This document shows positions 11,354 through 22,500 of a stretch of 64,000 bases of DNA, one piece after another; the stretch's first letter is position 1; every line of letters starts with the position of its first letter. The stretch lies in contig NZ_MKIO01000030.1 in assembly GCF_001938945.1 (NCBI RefSeq), forward strand, positions 124,001-188,000, in the 5' to 3' direction. The notes beneath the pieces were generated by a model, which saw only the letters and a program-made list of their open reading frames with translations, was not told the origin of the DNA and ran no database searches. Origin of the DNA: Xaviernesmea rhizosphaerae. GTDB lineage: Bacteria; Pseudomonadota; Alphaproteobacteria; Rhizobiales; Rhizobiaceae. Both the position numbers and the translations under genes were made by a program.

Positions 11354-11365
11354 CTTGTGCAAATG
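11354..11365. promoter_or_regulatory. CTTGTGCAAATG motif upstream of aceA
   Basis: The 12-mer CTTGTGCAAATG lies about 100 bases upstream of the aceA start. The identical 12-mer occurs at 33130-33141, upstream of mmsA. RamB-type regulators of acetate genes in actinobacteria bind TTTGCAAA-like sites (established knowledge). That this is a shared operator for ScfR or another carbon regulator is inference. Confidence 0.3.
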
Positions 11366-11411
11366 GGAAAGAAAAGATTGAGGCTTTGAAAAGAGTTAGT
11401 CTGTCATTCTC

Positions 11412-11478
11412 TTGACAATGGCCGCTTGTAAGAATGTAAATATTGTAAAGCTTAGCTGTCAGGGGTGCTGTAAAGCTT
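11412..11478 (+). promoter_or_regulatory. Promoter and direct-repeat operator region of the ScfR-type regulator
   Basis: TTGACA at 11412-11417 is followed 17 bases later by TGTAAA (11435-11440), a plausible sigma-70 promoter. Just downstream, TGTAAAGCTT occurs twice as an exact direct repeat, at 11444-11453 and 11469-11478, 25 bases apart, so on the same helix face within half a turn. The second copy sits 18 bases before the start codon. This is a good candidate autoregulatory site, also close enough to affect divergent aceA. Confidence 0.45.
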
Positions 11479-11495
11479 TCGACGGAGGATTGATG

Positions 11496-12908
11496 ATGAG
11501 CGAGGCCAAACTCTTTGCCGGTCCGCGTGTGCGGCGCATCCGCAACGGGCTGGGCCTGACGCAGACGGCCATGGCCGAGGGGCTGGGCATTTCGCCCTCC
11601 TATCTCAACCTGATCGAGCGCAATCAGCGGCCCTTGACGGTGCAGCTGCTCTTGAAGCTTGCCTCTGTCTACAAGGTCGATCTGGAGGGCCTGCGCGGCG
11701 AGGCGGGCGGCAGCGTGGCGGAGCTGAAGGCTGTCTTCGCTGATCCGCTTCTGGCGGGCGAGCTGCCGGGCGACCAGGAGCTGGTCGAGATCGCCGAGGC
11801 CGCGCCCAATGCCACGGCCGGCATCATCCGGCTCTATCGCGCCTATCGCGAACAGGCCGAACGCCTGCGCGACCTATCCGCCCTGCTCTCGGCCGAGGGC
11901 GGGGCGCTGGCCGGCGCCATCGAGACGCGGCTGCCGGTGGATGCCGTGCGGGATCTCTTCGAGAGCCGACCCAATGTCTTTCCCGAACTCGATACGGCCG
12001 CCGAGGCCTTCCACGCCACGCTCGATTCCGGCGACGAGCTGGCATCGGCCCTGAAGGACTGGCTGCGGCGCGAGCAGGGCGTTGCCGTGCGCAGCCTGCC
12101 GGTTCATGTCATGCCCGCCCACCGCCGCCGCTACGACCGGCACTCGCTGCGCCTGTTCCTGTCCGAGCGCCTGACGGCGGAGGATCAGCTGGAGGAGGTG
12201 GCGGCGGAGGTGGCCGGGCTTGCGCTTTCGGAAGCGATCGGCGGCGTGCTCGCCCGCCTGCCGCTGGAAGGCCCCGAGGCCCGGCGCATCGCCCGGCGCG
12301 TGCTGACGCGCTATGCCGCCCGCGCGCTGATCATGCCGCTCTCCGCTTTTCATGCTGCCTGCCAGCGGGCGCGCTACGATCTGGACATGGTGCGCACCCG
12401 CTTCCGCGCCTCGTTCCAGCAATGCGCCGAGCGGATGACCACCTTGAAGCGGCCCGGCCTTGCCGCGCCCGGATTCTTTCTCCTGGAGGTCGATCAGGCC
12501 GGCAACCGGCTGCAGGCGCGTGGCGCCGAAGGCTTTCCCCGCCAGCGTTTCGGTGGCCACTGTCCGAAGCTCGGCCTGCACCGCGCCTTCGCCCAGCCGG
12601 GCACGCTGCTCGCGGAGATTGTGGACGTGGCCGGCGGCGGCCGCTATCTGACGCTGTCGCGCACGGTGGAAGGACCGCAGGCCGGCTTTGGCGAACAGCT
12701 GCGCCGCACGGCCTTGCTGCTCGGCTGCGAGGAGGGTGGCGCTGGCGAAACCGTTTACGGAGCCGGGGCGCTGCTGAAGGTCGATGCGGGGCCGGCCTGC
12801 CGTCTGTGCGAGCGGCAGGGCTGCCTGGCGCGTGCGGAGGCGCCTGTCATCCGGCCACTCGGCCTGGACGAGCGCGTCAGCGGCCTGAGCAGTTTCGATT
12901 TCGAGTGA
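11496..12908 (+). CDS. ScfR/RamB-type short-chain fatty acyl transcriptional regulator (XRE-DUF2083)
   Basis: 470-aa regulator. An XRE helix-turn-helix at about residues 5-65 (RIRNGLGLTQTAMAEGLGISPSYLNLIERNQR, read in two halves) is followed by an IrrE/ImmA-like central region in which I see no intact HExxH zinc motif, and a C-terminal DUF2083 domain with the cysteine block CRLCERQGCLARAEAP. Family members control acetate and propionate genes and sense acyl-CoA-type effectors. It is divergent from aceA, its most likely target. ATG 11496 was preferred over 11493 because GGAGG is then seven bases away. Confidence 0.85.
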   Translation: MSEAKLFAGPRVRRIRNGLGLTQTAMAEGLGISPSYLNLIERNQRPLTVQLLLKLASVYKVDLEGLRGEAGGSVAELKAVFADPLLAGELPGDQELVEIAEAAPNATAGIIRLYRAYREQAERLRDLSALLSAEGGALAGAIETRLPVDAVRDLFESRPNVFPELDTAAEAFHATLDSGDELASALKDWLRREQGVAVRSLPVHVMPAHRRRYDRHSLRLFLSERLTAEDQLEEVAAEVAGLALSEAIGGVLARLPLEGPEARRIARRVLTRYAARALIMPLSAFHAACQRARYDLDMVRTRFRASFQQCAERMTTLKRPGLAAPGFFLLEVDQAGNRLQARGAEGFPRQRFGGHCPKLGLHRAFAQPGTLLAEIVDVAGGGRYLTLSRTVEGPQAGFGEQLRRTALLLGCEEGGAGETVYGAGALLKVDAGPACRLCERQGCLARAEAPVIRPLGLDERVSGLSSFDFE

Positions 12909-13059
12909 CGTTTGAAAGACTTCCCGCGCAAAAGTGGAAAAGCGTGCGCCGCAGTGCGGAAAGACCGTTTGCGGCGCGCAAGGCCCTTGAGCTTATCCGG
13001 AAACCTGCCTAACTTTCGCCCCATCCGCCCGCCGTTCAACGCGATGCCAGGAAAGCGCC

Positions 13060-14151
13060 ATGTCCGTGAAAGCCGCCCTTCTTGCCACTCTCCTGGCCGC
13101 CGCCTCGGCCGGCCTTGCCCAGGCGCAGGAGCGCGTGGTCAATATCTACAACTGGTCCGACTATATCGATCCGGCGATCCTGGAAGCCTTCACCAAGGAA
13201 ACGGGGATCAAGACCGTCTATGACGTCTATGATTCCAACGAAATCCTCGAGAACAAGATGCTGACGGGCGGTTCCGGCTACGACATCGTCGTGCCCACGG
13301 CCGATTTCATGGCCCGCCAGATCGCCGCCGGCGTCTACCAGCCGCTCGACAAGGCCAAGCTGCCGAACCTTTCCAATATGTGGGACGAGATCATGAAGCG
13401 CGCGGCGCAGTATGATCCGGGCAACAAATATGCCGTCCCCTACATGTGGGGCACCGATGGCATCGGCTACAATGTCAAGAAGGTCAACGAGATCCTGGGC
13501 GAGGGCAAGCGTCCCGGCCTGGAGGTGATCTTCGATCCGGCCGTGGCCGCGAAGTTCAAGGATTGCGGCATCTATGTGTTCGACAGCCCGCGCGACGTGA
13601 TGGGCGCGGCGCTGCACTATCTCGGCCTGTCGCCCGAGAGCAAGAGCCCCGACGACCTCGCCAAGGTCGAGGCCCTCTTGACCGCCACCCGGCCGAATAT
13701 CCGCAAGTTCCACTCCTCCGAATATATCAGCGCGCTGGCCAACGGCGATATCTGCATCGCCATGGGCTATTCCGGCGATATGCTGCAGGCGCGCAACCGC
13801 GCCGCGGAAGCCAATGCCGGCGTGGAGGTGGATTATTCGATCCCCAGCCAGGGCGCGCAGGTCTGGATCGATTCCATGGTCATCCCCAAGGATGCGCCGC
13901 ATGTCGAGGAAGCCCATATCTTCCTCAACTACATGATGCGCCCCGACGTGGCGGCCAAGGCCTCCGAATATGTCTTCTACGCCAATGCCAACAAGGCTTC
14001 GCAGGCGGTGATGAGCAAGGAGGTTCTGGAGGATCCGGCGGTCTATCCGGATGCCGAGCTTTTCGCCAAGCTCTACACCGTCACGGCCTGGGATGCGAAG
14101 ACCCAGCGCCTGGCCACCCGCATCTGGACCAAGGTCATCACCGGCCAATAA
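13060..14151 (+). CDS. potF: Polyamine ABC transporter substrate-binding protein (PotF type)
   Basis: 363-aa periplasmic binding protein with a cleavable signal peptide (residues 1-22, ending AQAQ). The polyamine-binding NIYNWSDYI motif is near residues 28-36, followed by VYDVYDSNEILENKMLTGGSGYD-like sequence (split here) and PYMWGTDGIGYN, all characteristic of PotF/PotD. It delivers putrescine or spermidine to the PotGHI complex. AGGAAA ribosome binding site. First gene of a four-gene operon; the 129-base gap to potG is the only sizeable spacer. Confidence 0.93.
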   Translation: MSVKAALLATLLAAASAGLAQAQERVVNIYNWSDYIDPAILEAFTKETGIKTVYDVYDSNEILENKMLTGGSGYDIVVPTADFMARQIAAGVYQPLDKAKLPNLSNMWDEIMKRAAQYDPGNKYAVPYMWGTDGIGYNVKKVNEILGEGKRPGLEVIFDPAVAAKFKDCGIYVFDSPRDVMGAALHYLGLSPESKSPDDLAKVEALLTATRPNIRKFHSSEYISALANGDICIAMGYSGDMLQARNRAAEANAGVEVDYSIPSQGAQVWIDSMVIPKDAPHVEEAHIFLNYMMRPDVAAKASEYVFYANANKASQAVMSKEVLEDPAVYPDAELFAKLYTVTAWDAKTQRLATRIWTKVITGQ

Positions 14152-14280
14152 GCCGTCTCTGCGGCGTCGCCTGACGGGCGGCGCCCTCGCCATTTCGACG
14201 TGCAGGCATGCCCGCTTCCATGGGCCTGCCCGCCTCCGTGCCTATCGCCCCCTTCCGGACCGCAGAGGGAATCAACGCGC

Positions 14281-15414
14281 ATGAAGTCACTCGGCATCTT
14301 CCGCCGCTCCTTCGCCCCCTGGGCGGATCCGAATGCCAAGCCCTTCATTTCCTTCCGCAATGTCACCAAGCGGTTCGGCGATTTCACCGCGGTCGACAAT
14401 CTCTCGCTCGACATCTACACGCGCGAATTCTTCGCGCTGCTCGGCGGCTCGGGCTGCGGCAAATCTACGCTTCTGCGCATGCTGGCCGGCTTCGAGCAAC
14501 CGACCTCGGGCGAGATCATGCTCGATGGCCAGTCGCTCTCGGGCATTCCGCCCTATCGCCGCCCTGTCAACATGATGTTCCAGTCCTATGCGCTGTTCCC
14601 GCATATGTCGGTGGAGAAGAACATCGCCTTCGGCCTGAAGCAGGACGGCATGCCGAAGACCGAGATCGCCGAGCGCGTCGCCCAGATGCTCAAACTGGTC
14701 AAGCTCGAGGCCTTCGCCGCCCGCAAGCCGCACCAGCTTTCCGGCGGCCAGCGCCAGCGCGTGGCGCTCGCCCGCTCGCTCGCCAAGCGGCCGAAAGTGC
14801 TGCTGCTCGACGAGCCGCTCGGCGCGCTCGACAAGAAGCTGCGCGAGGAAACCCAGTTCGAGCTGATGGACCTGCAATATGAGCTGGGCCTGACCTTCGT
14901 CGTCGTCACCCACGACCAGGAAGAAGCCATGACCATGTCCGACCGCATCGCGGTGATGAGCCATGGCCGGGTGATCCAGGTGGCGACGCCGGCGGAAATC
15001 TACGAGGCGCCCAATTCGCGTTTCGTCGCCGAGTTCATCGGCGATGTGAACATGATAGAGGGCAAGGTGGCGCTGGAGGATGGGCGCAGCATCCTCAGGA
15101 CGGCCGAGGGCATCTCGGTCGCCCTGCCGGAAACGCTGGCGGAGGGCCAGTCGGTGGCGCTCGCCGTGCGGCCGGAAAAGCTCAAGGTCAGCCGGCAGCA
15201 GCCGGAGGGCGCCGGCGTCCATGCCATGCGCGGCGAGATCTGGGACATCGCCTATTTCGGTGACATGACCGTCTTCCATGTGAAGCTGCCGAGCGGCAAG
15301 ATCGTCAAGGCCTCCTCGCTCAATGCCACGCGCGGCGTCGAGGATCCCTTCGGCTATGACGAGCAGATCTGGGTCTCGTTCGAGCCGCAGGCCGGCATCG
15401 TGCTGAAAGGCTGA
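14281..15414 (+). CDS. potG: Polyamine ABC transporter ATP-binding protein (PotG type)
   Basis: 377-aa ATPase energising polyamine import. It shows Walker A (GGSGCGKST), Q-loop, ABC signature (LSGGQRQRVALARSL), Walker B (VLLLDEPLGALD) and H-loop (VVVTHDQEEAM), then a C-terminal TOBE domain (about residues 290-375). The start MKSLGIFRRSF lies after GAGGGAAT. It precedes potH by five bases. Confidence 0.94.
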   Translation: MKSLGIFRRSFAPWADPNAKPFISFRNVTKRFGDFTAVDNLSLDIYTREFFALLGGSGCGKSTLLRMLAGFEQPTSGEIMLDGQSLSGIPPYRRPVNMMFQSYALFPHMSVEKNIAFGLKQDGMPKTEIAERVAQMLKLVKLEAFAARKPHQLSGGQRQRVALARSLAKRPKVLLLDEPLGALDKKLREETQFELMDLQYELGLTFVVVTHDQEEAMTMSDRIAVMSHGRVIQVATPAEIYEAPNSRFVAEFIGDVNMIEGKVALEDGRSILRTAEGISVALPETLAEGQSVALAVRPEKLKVSRQQPEGAGVHAMRGEIWDIAYFGDMTVFHVKLPSGKIVKASSLNATRGVEDPFGYDEQIWVSFEPQAGIVLKG

Positions 15415-15419
15415 GCGCC

Positions 15420-16340
15420 ATGCAGAGGGCCATTTCCGCCGTCACGCGCCGCCTGGTCATCCTGATCCCCTATGGCTGGCTGCTGTTCTTCTTCCTCATT
15501 CCCTTCCTGATCGTCCTGCGCATCTCCATGTCCACCTCGGCCGTGGCCATGCCGCCCTATACGCCCGTCTTCGACTGGAGCGAGGGCTGGGCCCGCATCC
15601 GTTCGGCACTGTCCGAGCTTTCCTTCGATAATTATGTCTGGCTGGCCGGCGATCCGCTCTATCTCAATGCCTATCTCTCCAGCCTCTGGATCGCGCTCGT
15701 CTCCACCGCGCTGACGCTGCTGATCGCCTATCCCATGGCCTATGGCATGGCCAAGGCGCCCACGACGCTGCGCCCGACGCTGGTCATGCTGGTGATCCTG
15801 CCCTTCTGGACGAGCTTCCTGATCCGCGTCTATGCCTGGATCGGCATTCTCAAGCCCGAGGGTCTGTTCAACCAGTTCCTGCTGTCGATGGGCGTGATCC
15901 GCGAGCCGCTGATTATTCTCAACACCAATTGGGCGATCTATATCGGCATCGTCTATTGCTATCTGCCCTTCATGGTGCTGCCGCTCTATTCGGCGCTTGA
16001 AAAGATGGACCACAGCCTGACGGAAGCCGCGCTCGATCTCGGCTGTACGCCGATCCAGGCCTTCTGGCGCGTCACCTTTCCGCTGTCTCTGCCGGGCGTG
16101 ATTGCCGGCTGCCTGCTGGTCTTCATCCCCGCCGTCGGCGAATTCGTCATTCCCGATCTGCTCGGCGGATCTGAAACCCTGATGATCGGCCGCACGCTCT
16201 GGAACGAGTTCAACGGCAATCGTGACTGGCCGGTCTCCTCGGCCGTCGCCGTCGTGCTGCTTCTCTTGCTTGTCGTGCCGATCATGCTGTTTCAAACCGC
16301 GCAGGCCCGGGCCGAGCGCGCCGAGCGGGAGGGACGCTGA
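15420..16340 (+). CDS. potH: Polyamine ABC transporter permease (PotH type)
   Basis: 306-aa inner-membrane permease with six predicted membrane segments; the first is at about residues 15-38. The EAA loop (LTEAALDLGCTPIQAFWRVTFPLSLPG, partly listed) couples it to the ATPase. The stop codon overlaps the potI start (ATGA-type overlap by one base), implying translational coupling. Confidence 0.93.
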   Translation: MQRAISAVTRRLVILIPYGWLLFFFLIPFLIVLRISMSTSAVAMPPYTPVFDWSEGWARIRSALSELSFDNYVWLAGDPLYLNAYLSSLWIALVSTALTLLIAYPMAYGMAKAPTTLRPTLVMLVILPFWTSFLIRVYAWIGILKPEGLFNQFLLSMGVIREPLIILNTNWAIYIGIVYCYLPFMVLPLYSALEKMDHSLTEAALDLGCTPIQAFWRVTFPLSLPGVIAGCLLVFIPAVGEFVIPDLLGGSETLMIGRTLWNEFNGNRDWPVSSAVAVVLLLLLVVPIMLFQTAQARAERAEREGR

Positions 16341-17200
16341 TGGGGCGCTGGTCGCGGTTCAATGTGGCGTCGATCGCCATCGGCTTCGCCTTTCTCTACC
16401 TGCCGATCGTGCTCCTGGTGGTCTATTCCTTCAACGAGTCGCGGCTCGTCACGGTCTGGACCGGTTTTTCCACCAAATGGTACGGCACGCTCCTGACCAA
16501 CCAGGCGCTGCTCGACGCAGCCTGGGTGACCTTGCGTGTCGGCGTGCTCTCGGCCAGCGCCGCAACGGTTCTCGGCACGCTGGCGGCGCTGTCGCTCTCG
16601 CGCTATTCCGAGTTTCGCGGGCGCACCCTGTTTTCCGGCATGATCTATGCGCCGCTGGTCATGCCCGAGGTGATCACCGGCCTGTCCATGCTGCTGCTCT
16701 TCGTGGCCGTGGGGCTCGATCGCGGCTTCTGGACGGTGACGCTGGCGCACACGACCTTCACCATGTGCTTCGTCGCCGTCGTCGTGCAGTCGCGCCTGCA
16801 GAGCTTCGACCGGTCGATCGAGGAGGCGGCGATGGACCTTGGCGCGACACCGGTGGCGACCTTTTTCCAGGTGACGCTGCCGGTTATCTTGCCCGCGGTG
16901 CTTTCCGGCTGGGTGCTGGCCTTCACCCTCTCGCTCGATGATCTCGTGATCGCCTCCTTCGCTTCCGGACCCGGCGCCACCACCCTGCCGATGCGCATCT
17001 ACAGCCAGGTGCGCCTGGGCGTGACGCCGGAGATCAACGCGATCTGCACCATCCTGATCGGCATCGTCGCCTGCGGCGTGCTGATCGCGGCCCTGGTCAC
17101 CCGCCGGCGCGAGCTGCAGCGCCAGCGCGACGAACGCGCGGCCTTCGCTGAAGGCATGAGCCGCGCCATCAATCCGCCCCCGGCCGCTGCTGGCGGCTAG
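16340..17200 (+). CDS. potI: Polyamine ABC transporter permease (PotI type)
   Basis: 286-aa permease, partner of PotH, with six predicted membrane segments and the EAA loop EEAAMDLGATPVATFF near residues 155-170. The C-terminus after the last membrane segment is basic, then proline/alanine-rich. It is the last gene of the pot operon; an intergenic palindrome (17203-17241) begins two bases after its stop codon and may act as the transcript end. Confidence 0.93.
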   Translation: MGRWSRFNVASIAIGFAFLYLPIVLLVVYSFNESRLVTVWTGFSTKWYGTLLTNQALLDAAWVTLRVGVLSASAATVLGTLAALSLSRYSEFRGRTLFSGMIYAPLVMPEVITGLSMLLLFVAVGLDRGFWTVTLAHTTFTMCFVAVVVQSRLQSFDRSIEEAAMDLGATPVATFFQVTLPVILPAVLSGWVLAFTLSLDDLVIASFASGPGATTLPMRIYSQVRLGVTPEINAICTILIGIVACGVLIAALVTRRRELQRQRDERAAFAEGMSRAINPPPAAAGG

Positions 17201-17202
17201 AC

Positions 17203-17241
17203 CATCGGACCGAAAAGTGGGAACCGGTTTTCGGTCCGATG
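17203..17241. repeat. CATCGGACCGAAAA palindromic repeat, minimal unit
   Basis: Perfect 14-base-pair inverted repeat CATCGGACCGAAAA (17203-17216) / TTTTCGGTCCGATG (17228-17241) with an 11-base loop. It is the cleanest copy of a family seen at least eight times in this window, all intergenic. Located right after potI. Confidence 0.85.
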
Positions 17242-17458
17242 CTGTCATCGCCGGATGTCGGCGATCCGCCCGGCGGGGGATGGACGCGCGTGGCGAAGAG
17301 GAATGCCGCCGGCCCATCTTGCGGCGCAGCGCGGCATCGGTTTTCATGCGCGGCATCTGTTTCAGGGCAAAGCCATGGCGTGCTTTGCCCGCAGGGTGCA
17401 GACAGCATCCGCCACGATGCGCAGGCGCCTGCCGCGTGGCTTTGGGGAGAACGACGAC

Positions 17459-19435
<1,977 letters not shown>

Positions 19436-19452
19436 GGGATCGGCCGAGACGT

Positions 19453-19482
19453 GGCATCGGGTTTTCGGAAAAATCCGATGCC
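19453..19482. repeat. Short, degenerate copy of the CATCGG palindrome
   Basis: GGCATCGG / CCGATGCC (8 base pairs) around a GTTTTCGGAAAAAT loop, a shortened relative of the unit at 17203. It lies between the convergent ends of the acetoacetate-CoA ligase and pdhS genes, where a bidirectional terminator would be expected. Confidence 0.55.
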
Positions 19483-19539
19483 TGAAGGGCAGAGGATCGG
19501 AATGCCCGGACGCTTCCCTTCGGAATGCGCCTGGAGCGC

Positions 19540-22500
19540 CTACTCCGCCAGAACCCGCTGCGGCGGGAAGGCGATCTCCACCAGCGTGCCCTCGTTCGGC
19601 GCTGAGGAAATGGAGAAGTTTGCGCGGTTGGCCTCCACCATCGCCTTGGTCAGCGGCAGGCCCAGCCCGGTGCCGTCGCCGCGCGCGCGGGTGCCTGTGG
19701 TCACCTGGCGGAAAGGCTTCATCGCCTGCTCCAGCTCGCTGCGTGTCATGCCCACACCGGTATCGCGGAAGCGCAGCGTCACCGTGCCATTGGCCTCATA
19801 GGCCGAGGAGACGACGATCTGCCCGCCCGAGGGGGTGAAGCGGATGGCGTTGGTGAGGATGTTGAGCACGATCTGCTTGATCGAGCGCTGGTCGGCCACC
19901 ACGCCCGGCACGGTGGAGGAGAGTGAGGTGCGGATGATCACCCGCTGGGCGTTGGCCTGCGGCTGCACCAGCGCCACGGCCTCGGCCACCGCGCTGTTGA
20001 GCATGACGGCAGTGAAGTCGAGATCCATCTCGCCCGCCTCGATCTTGGAAATATCCAGGAGATCATTGACGATATCCAGCACATAGCGGCCGGAGCGGCC
20101 GATATCGCCGGCATATTCCACATAGCGCGGATTGCCGATCGGACCGAAATGCTCCGTCGCCATCATGTCGGAAAAGCCGATGATGGCGTTCAGCGGCGTG
20201 CGGATTTCATGGCTGACGCGGGCGAGGAACTCGCTCTTATGGGCATTGGCGGTCTCGGCCGCGCGCTTGGCGTTGCGCAGCTCCTCCTCCGTCCGCTTCC
20301 ACTGGGTGATGTCGCGGATCACGGCGCAATAACCCTTGGAAAAGGACAGGCGGCCCATGGTCATGAACAGCGGAATGAAGCCGCCGGAGGCCTCGCGGCC
20401 TATCACCTCGCGCCCGTCATTGAGCACGCTGGCGACGCCATGGCCGGAAAGGCCGGCGAGATAGTCGATCACGCTCTTCTGGCTTTCATGGGCGAAGAGC
20501 ATGGCGAAGGGCTTGCCGCGGATTTCCTCGTCATCGTAGTTGAACAGCGCATTGGCCGAGCGGTTGAGCGAGCGGATCTCGCCGTCAGCCCCGAGAACCA
20601 CGACCCCATCGGTCGCCGTTTCCAGTATGGCGCGCAGCTCGTCCACCTCGATGCGCAGCCGGCCGATTTCCTGCTCGCCCTTCTCCTGCTCACCCCTATC
20701 CTGCGCATCATGGGTCGCTTGCGCCTGTGCTTCGGCGGGCGCATCGCGCTCCGCCGCTTCCGTGCCGGCAGCCTCTGCCGGGTGGTCTTGCGAAACCGCC
20801 TGCAGCCGTTCCGGGCTCGGGCCGGGAGCCTTGGATGGATCGGGATTGAGCGCGGCCAGCGCCAGCATCAGCACGACGCCGCGATCTTCCCAGCGCACTG
20901 TCTGCAGCCGGGCGGAAACAGGCAATAGCCTTCCGTCGTTGCGGATCATCATGACGGCACCGGCCGGCACGTCGATCAACCCTTCGTCTTCGCCGACGAA
21001 CAGGGCTTCGAGCCCGCCTTCGCCGATGAGATCAGCCAGCGAGTCATAGCCCGTCAGCGCCAGCAGCGCGGGATTGGCATGGAGCAGATCCTCGCCCGTA
21101 TGGATGAGGATGGCGGTCGGCTGCGGATCGACGATCGCGGCAGTCAGCACAGACCCCTCGCTCGACAGCGGCTCGCCGCCAGGCCCGGTCTCCGAGACCT
21201 GGCCATCATGCGAGGGCTCTGCACGATCCTTCGAGAGGTCTATCGACTCGACCGGTGTGCTGCTCTCCGCTTCCGGCTCCGACGCGTCCTCCGCCCGCTC
21301 GCCGAAGGCTTCTCCGAGCTGGCGTGCGATCTCGCGGAAAGCTGCCCGCTCACTGCGGCTCAGGCTGTCGAAGCTGCCGCGGCGGTGATCCTGCAGATGG
21401 ACCACGCGCTCATCGCCGGCACTCGCCGGCTCGACGATGCGCAGGGCCGGCCGCTCTCCGCGGAACGGATCCTGCGGCGCGCTGTCGTCCTCGGCGCCAG
21501 CCTCTTCTTCGCCGCCAGCCTCTTCTTCGGCCTGGTCATCCGCGCAGAGTTCGGATGTCGCCGCCTCGCCCGGATCGTCGGTCGCCGCCTGCGGCAACAC
21601 AGCCTCGTCCTGAGCGTCACGCGGCAGATCCGGTTCAGCGGGCTGCGCATCCTCTGCTGCTGCTTCCGGGTTCGGCTGCGCCGCATCTTCCGTTCTGTCG
21701 GCCTGCTCGGAGGCCGGGCCTGCCGCGTGATCGAGCGCGTCCTCGGGCTCCTCACTGCCGCGCAGCAATGCGCCAAGATCGGTGTCGAGCGTCTCGATCA
21801 GCCGGCCGATGCCGCCATCATCCGCCACGGCATCGGCCAGGCGCACGATACCGAAACCGCGGAAACCATCAAATTGCCGCTCGCGCGAATAGGTCGGCAG
21901 GGCCGCGAGATCGACGGGAACGCGCAGATCATGGCCCTGGATCGGCCAGTTGATTGTCTTTCCGGACCATGTGTCATGACGCTTGAGAAGATTGGCGATG
22001 GTCTGCTGCGGATCGAGGTCCATCAGCGCCGCCAGATCGACGAAGCGCAGGCCGATGACATCGGCAGCCTTTGGTCCGACGGCCTGCGCGAATTCCGGCG
22101 AGATCTCGCTGAAGCGACCATCGGCATCGATCTTCCAGACGAAGCGCATCGTCCGCATGCTCGGGTCAAACCGGAAGCCCTGCGTCTCCTCTGCCGGTTC
22201 CTCTTCTGCCCTTGCCTCTGCGACAGGCTGGGGGGCCGTCGGCTGGTCTTCCAAGGCGGGCGCTTCGTCAAGCGCGTCCTGCGCAGGCGGTTGAGCCGCA
22301 GTCTCGGTCTCGGCCGCCACGGCTTCGACCGTTTCGATGTGCCCTGTGTCCGGCTGCTCCACGGCAAGCGGCCCCGCGTCCGCCTGAATCGTCTGCTCGG
22401 CTTCGTCTGCTGCTTCTGTTTTGGCTTCCGGCGCAATCCGTCCAGTCTCGTCAGAGTCAGCCTCGTCCACGGACTGTCCGGCGTCCGCGTCCAGCGACGA

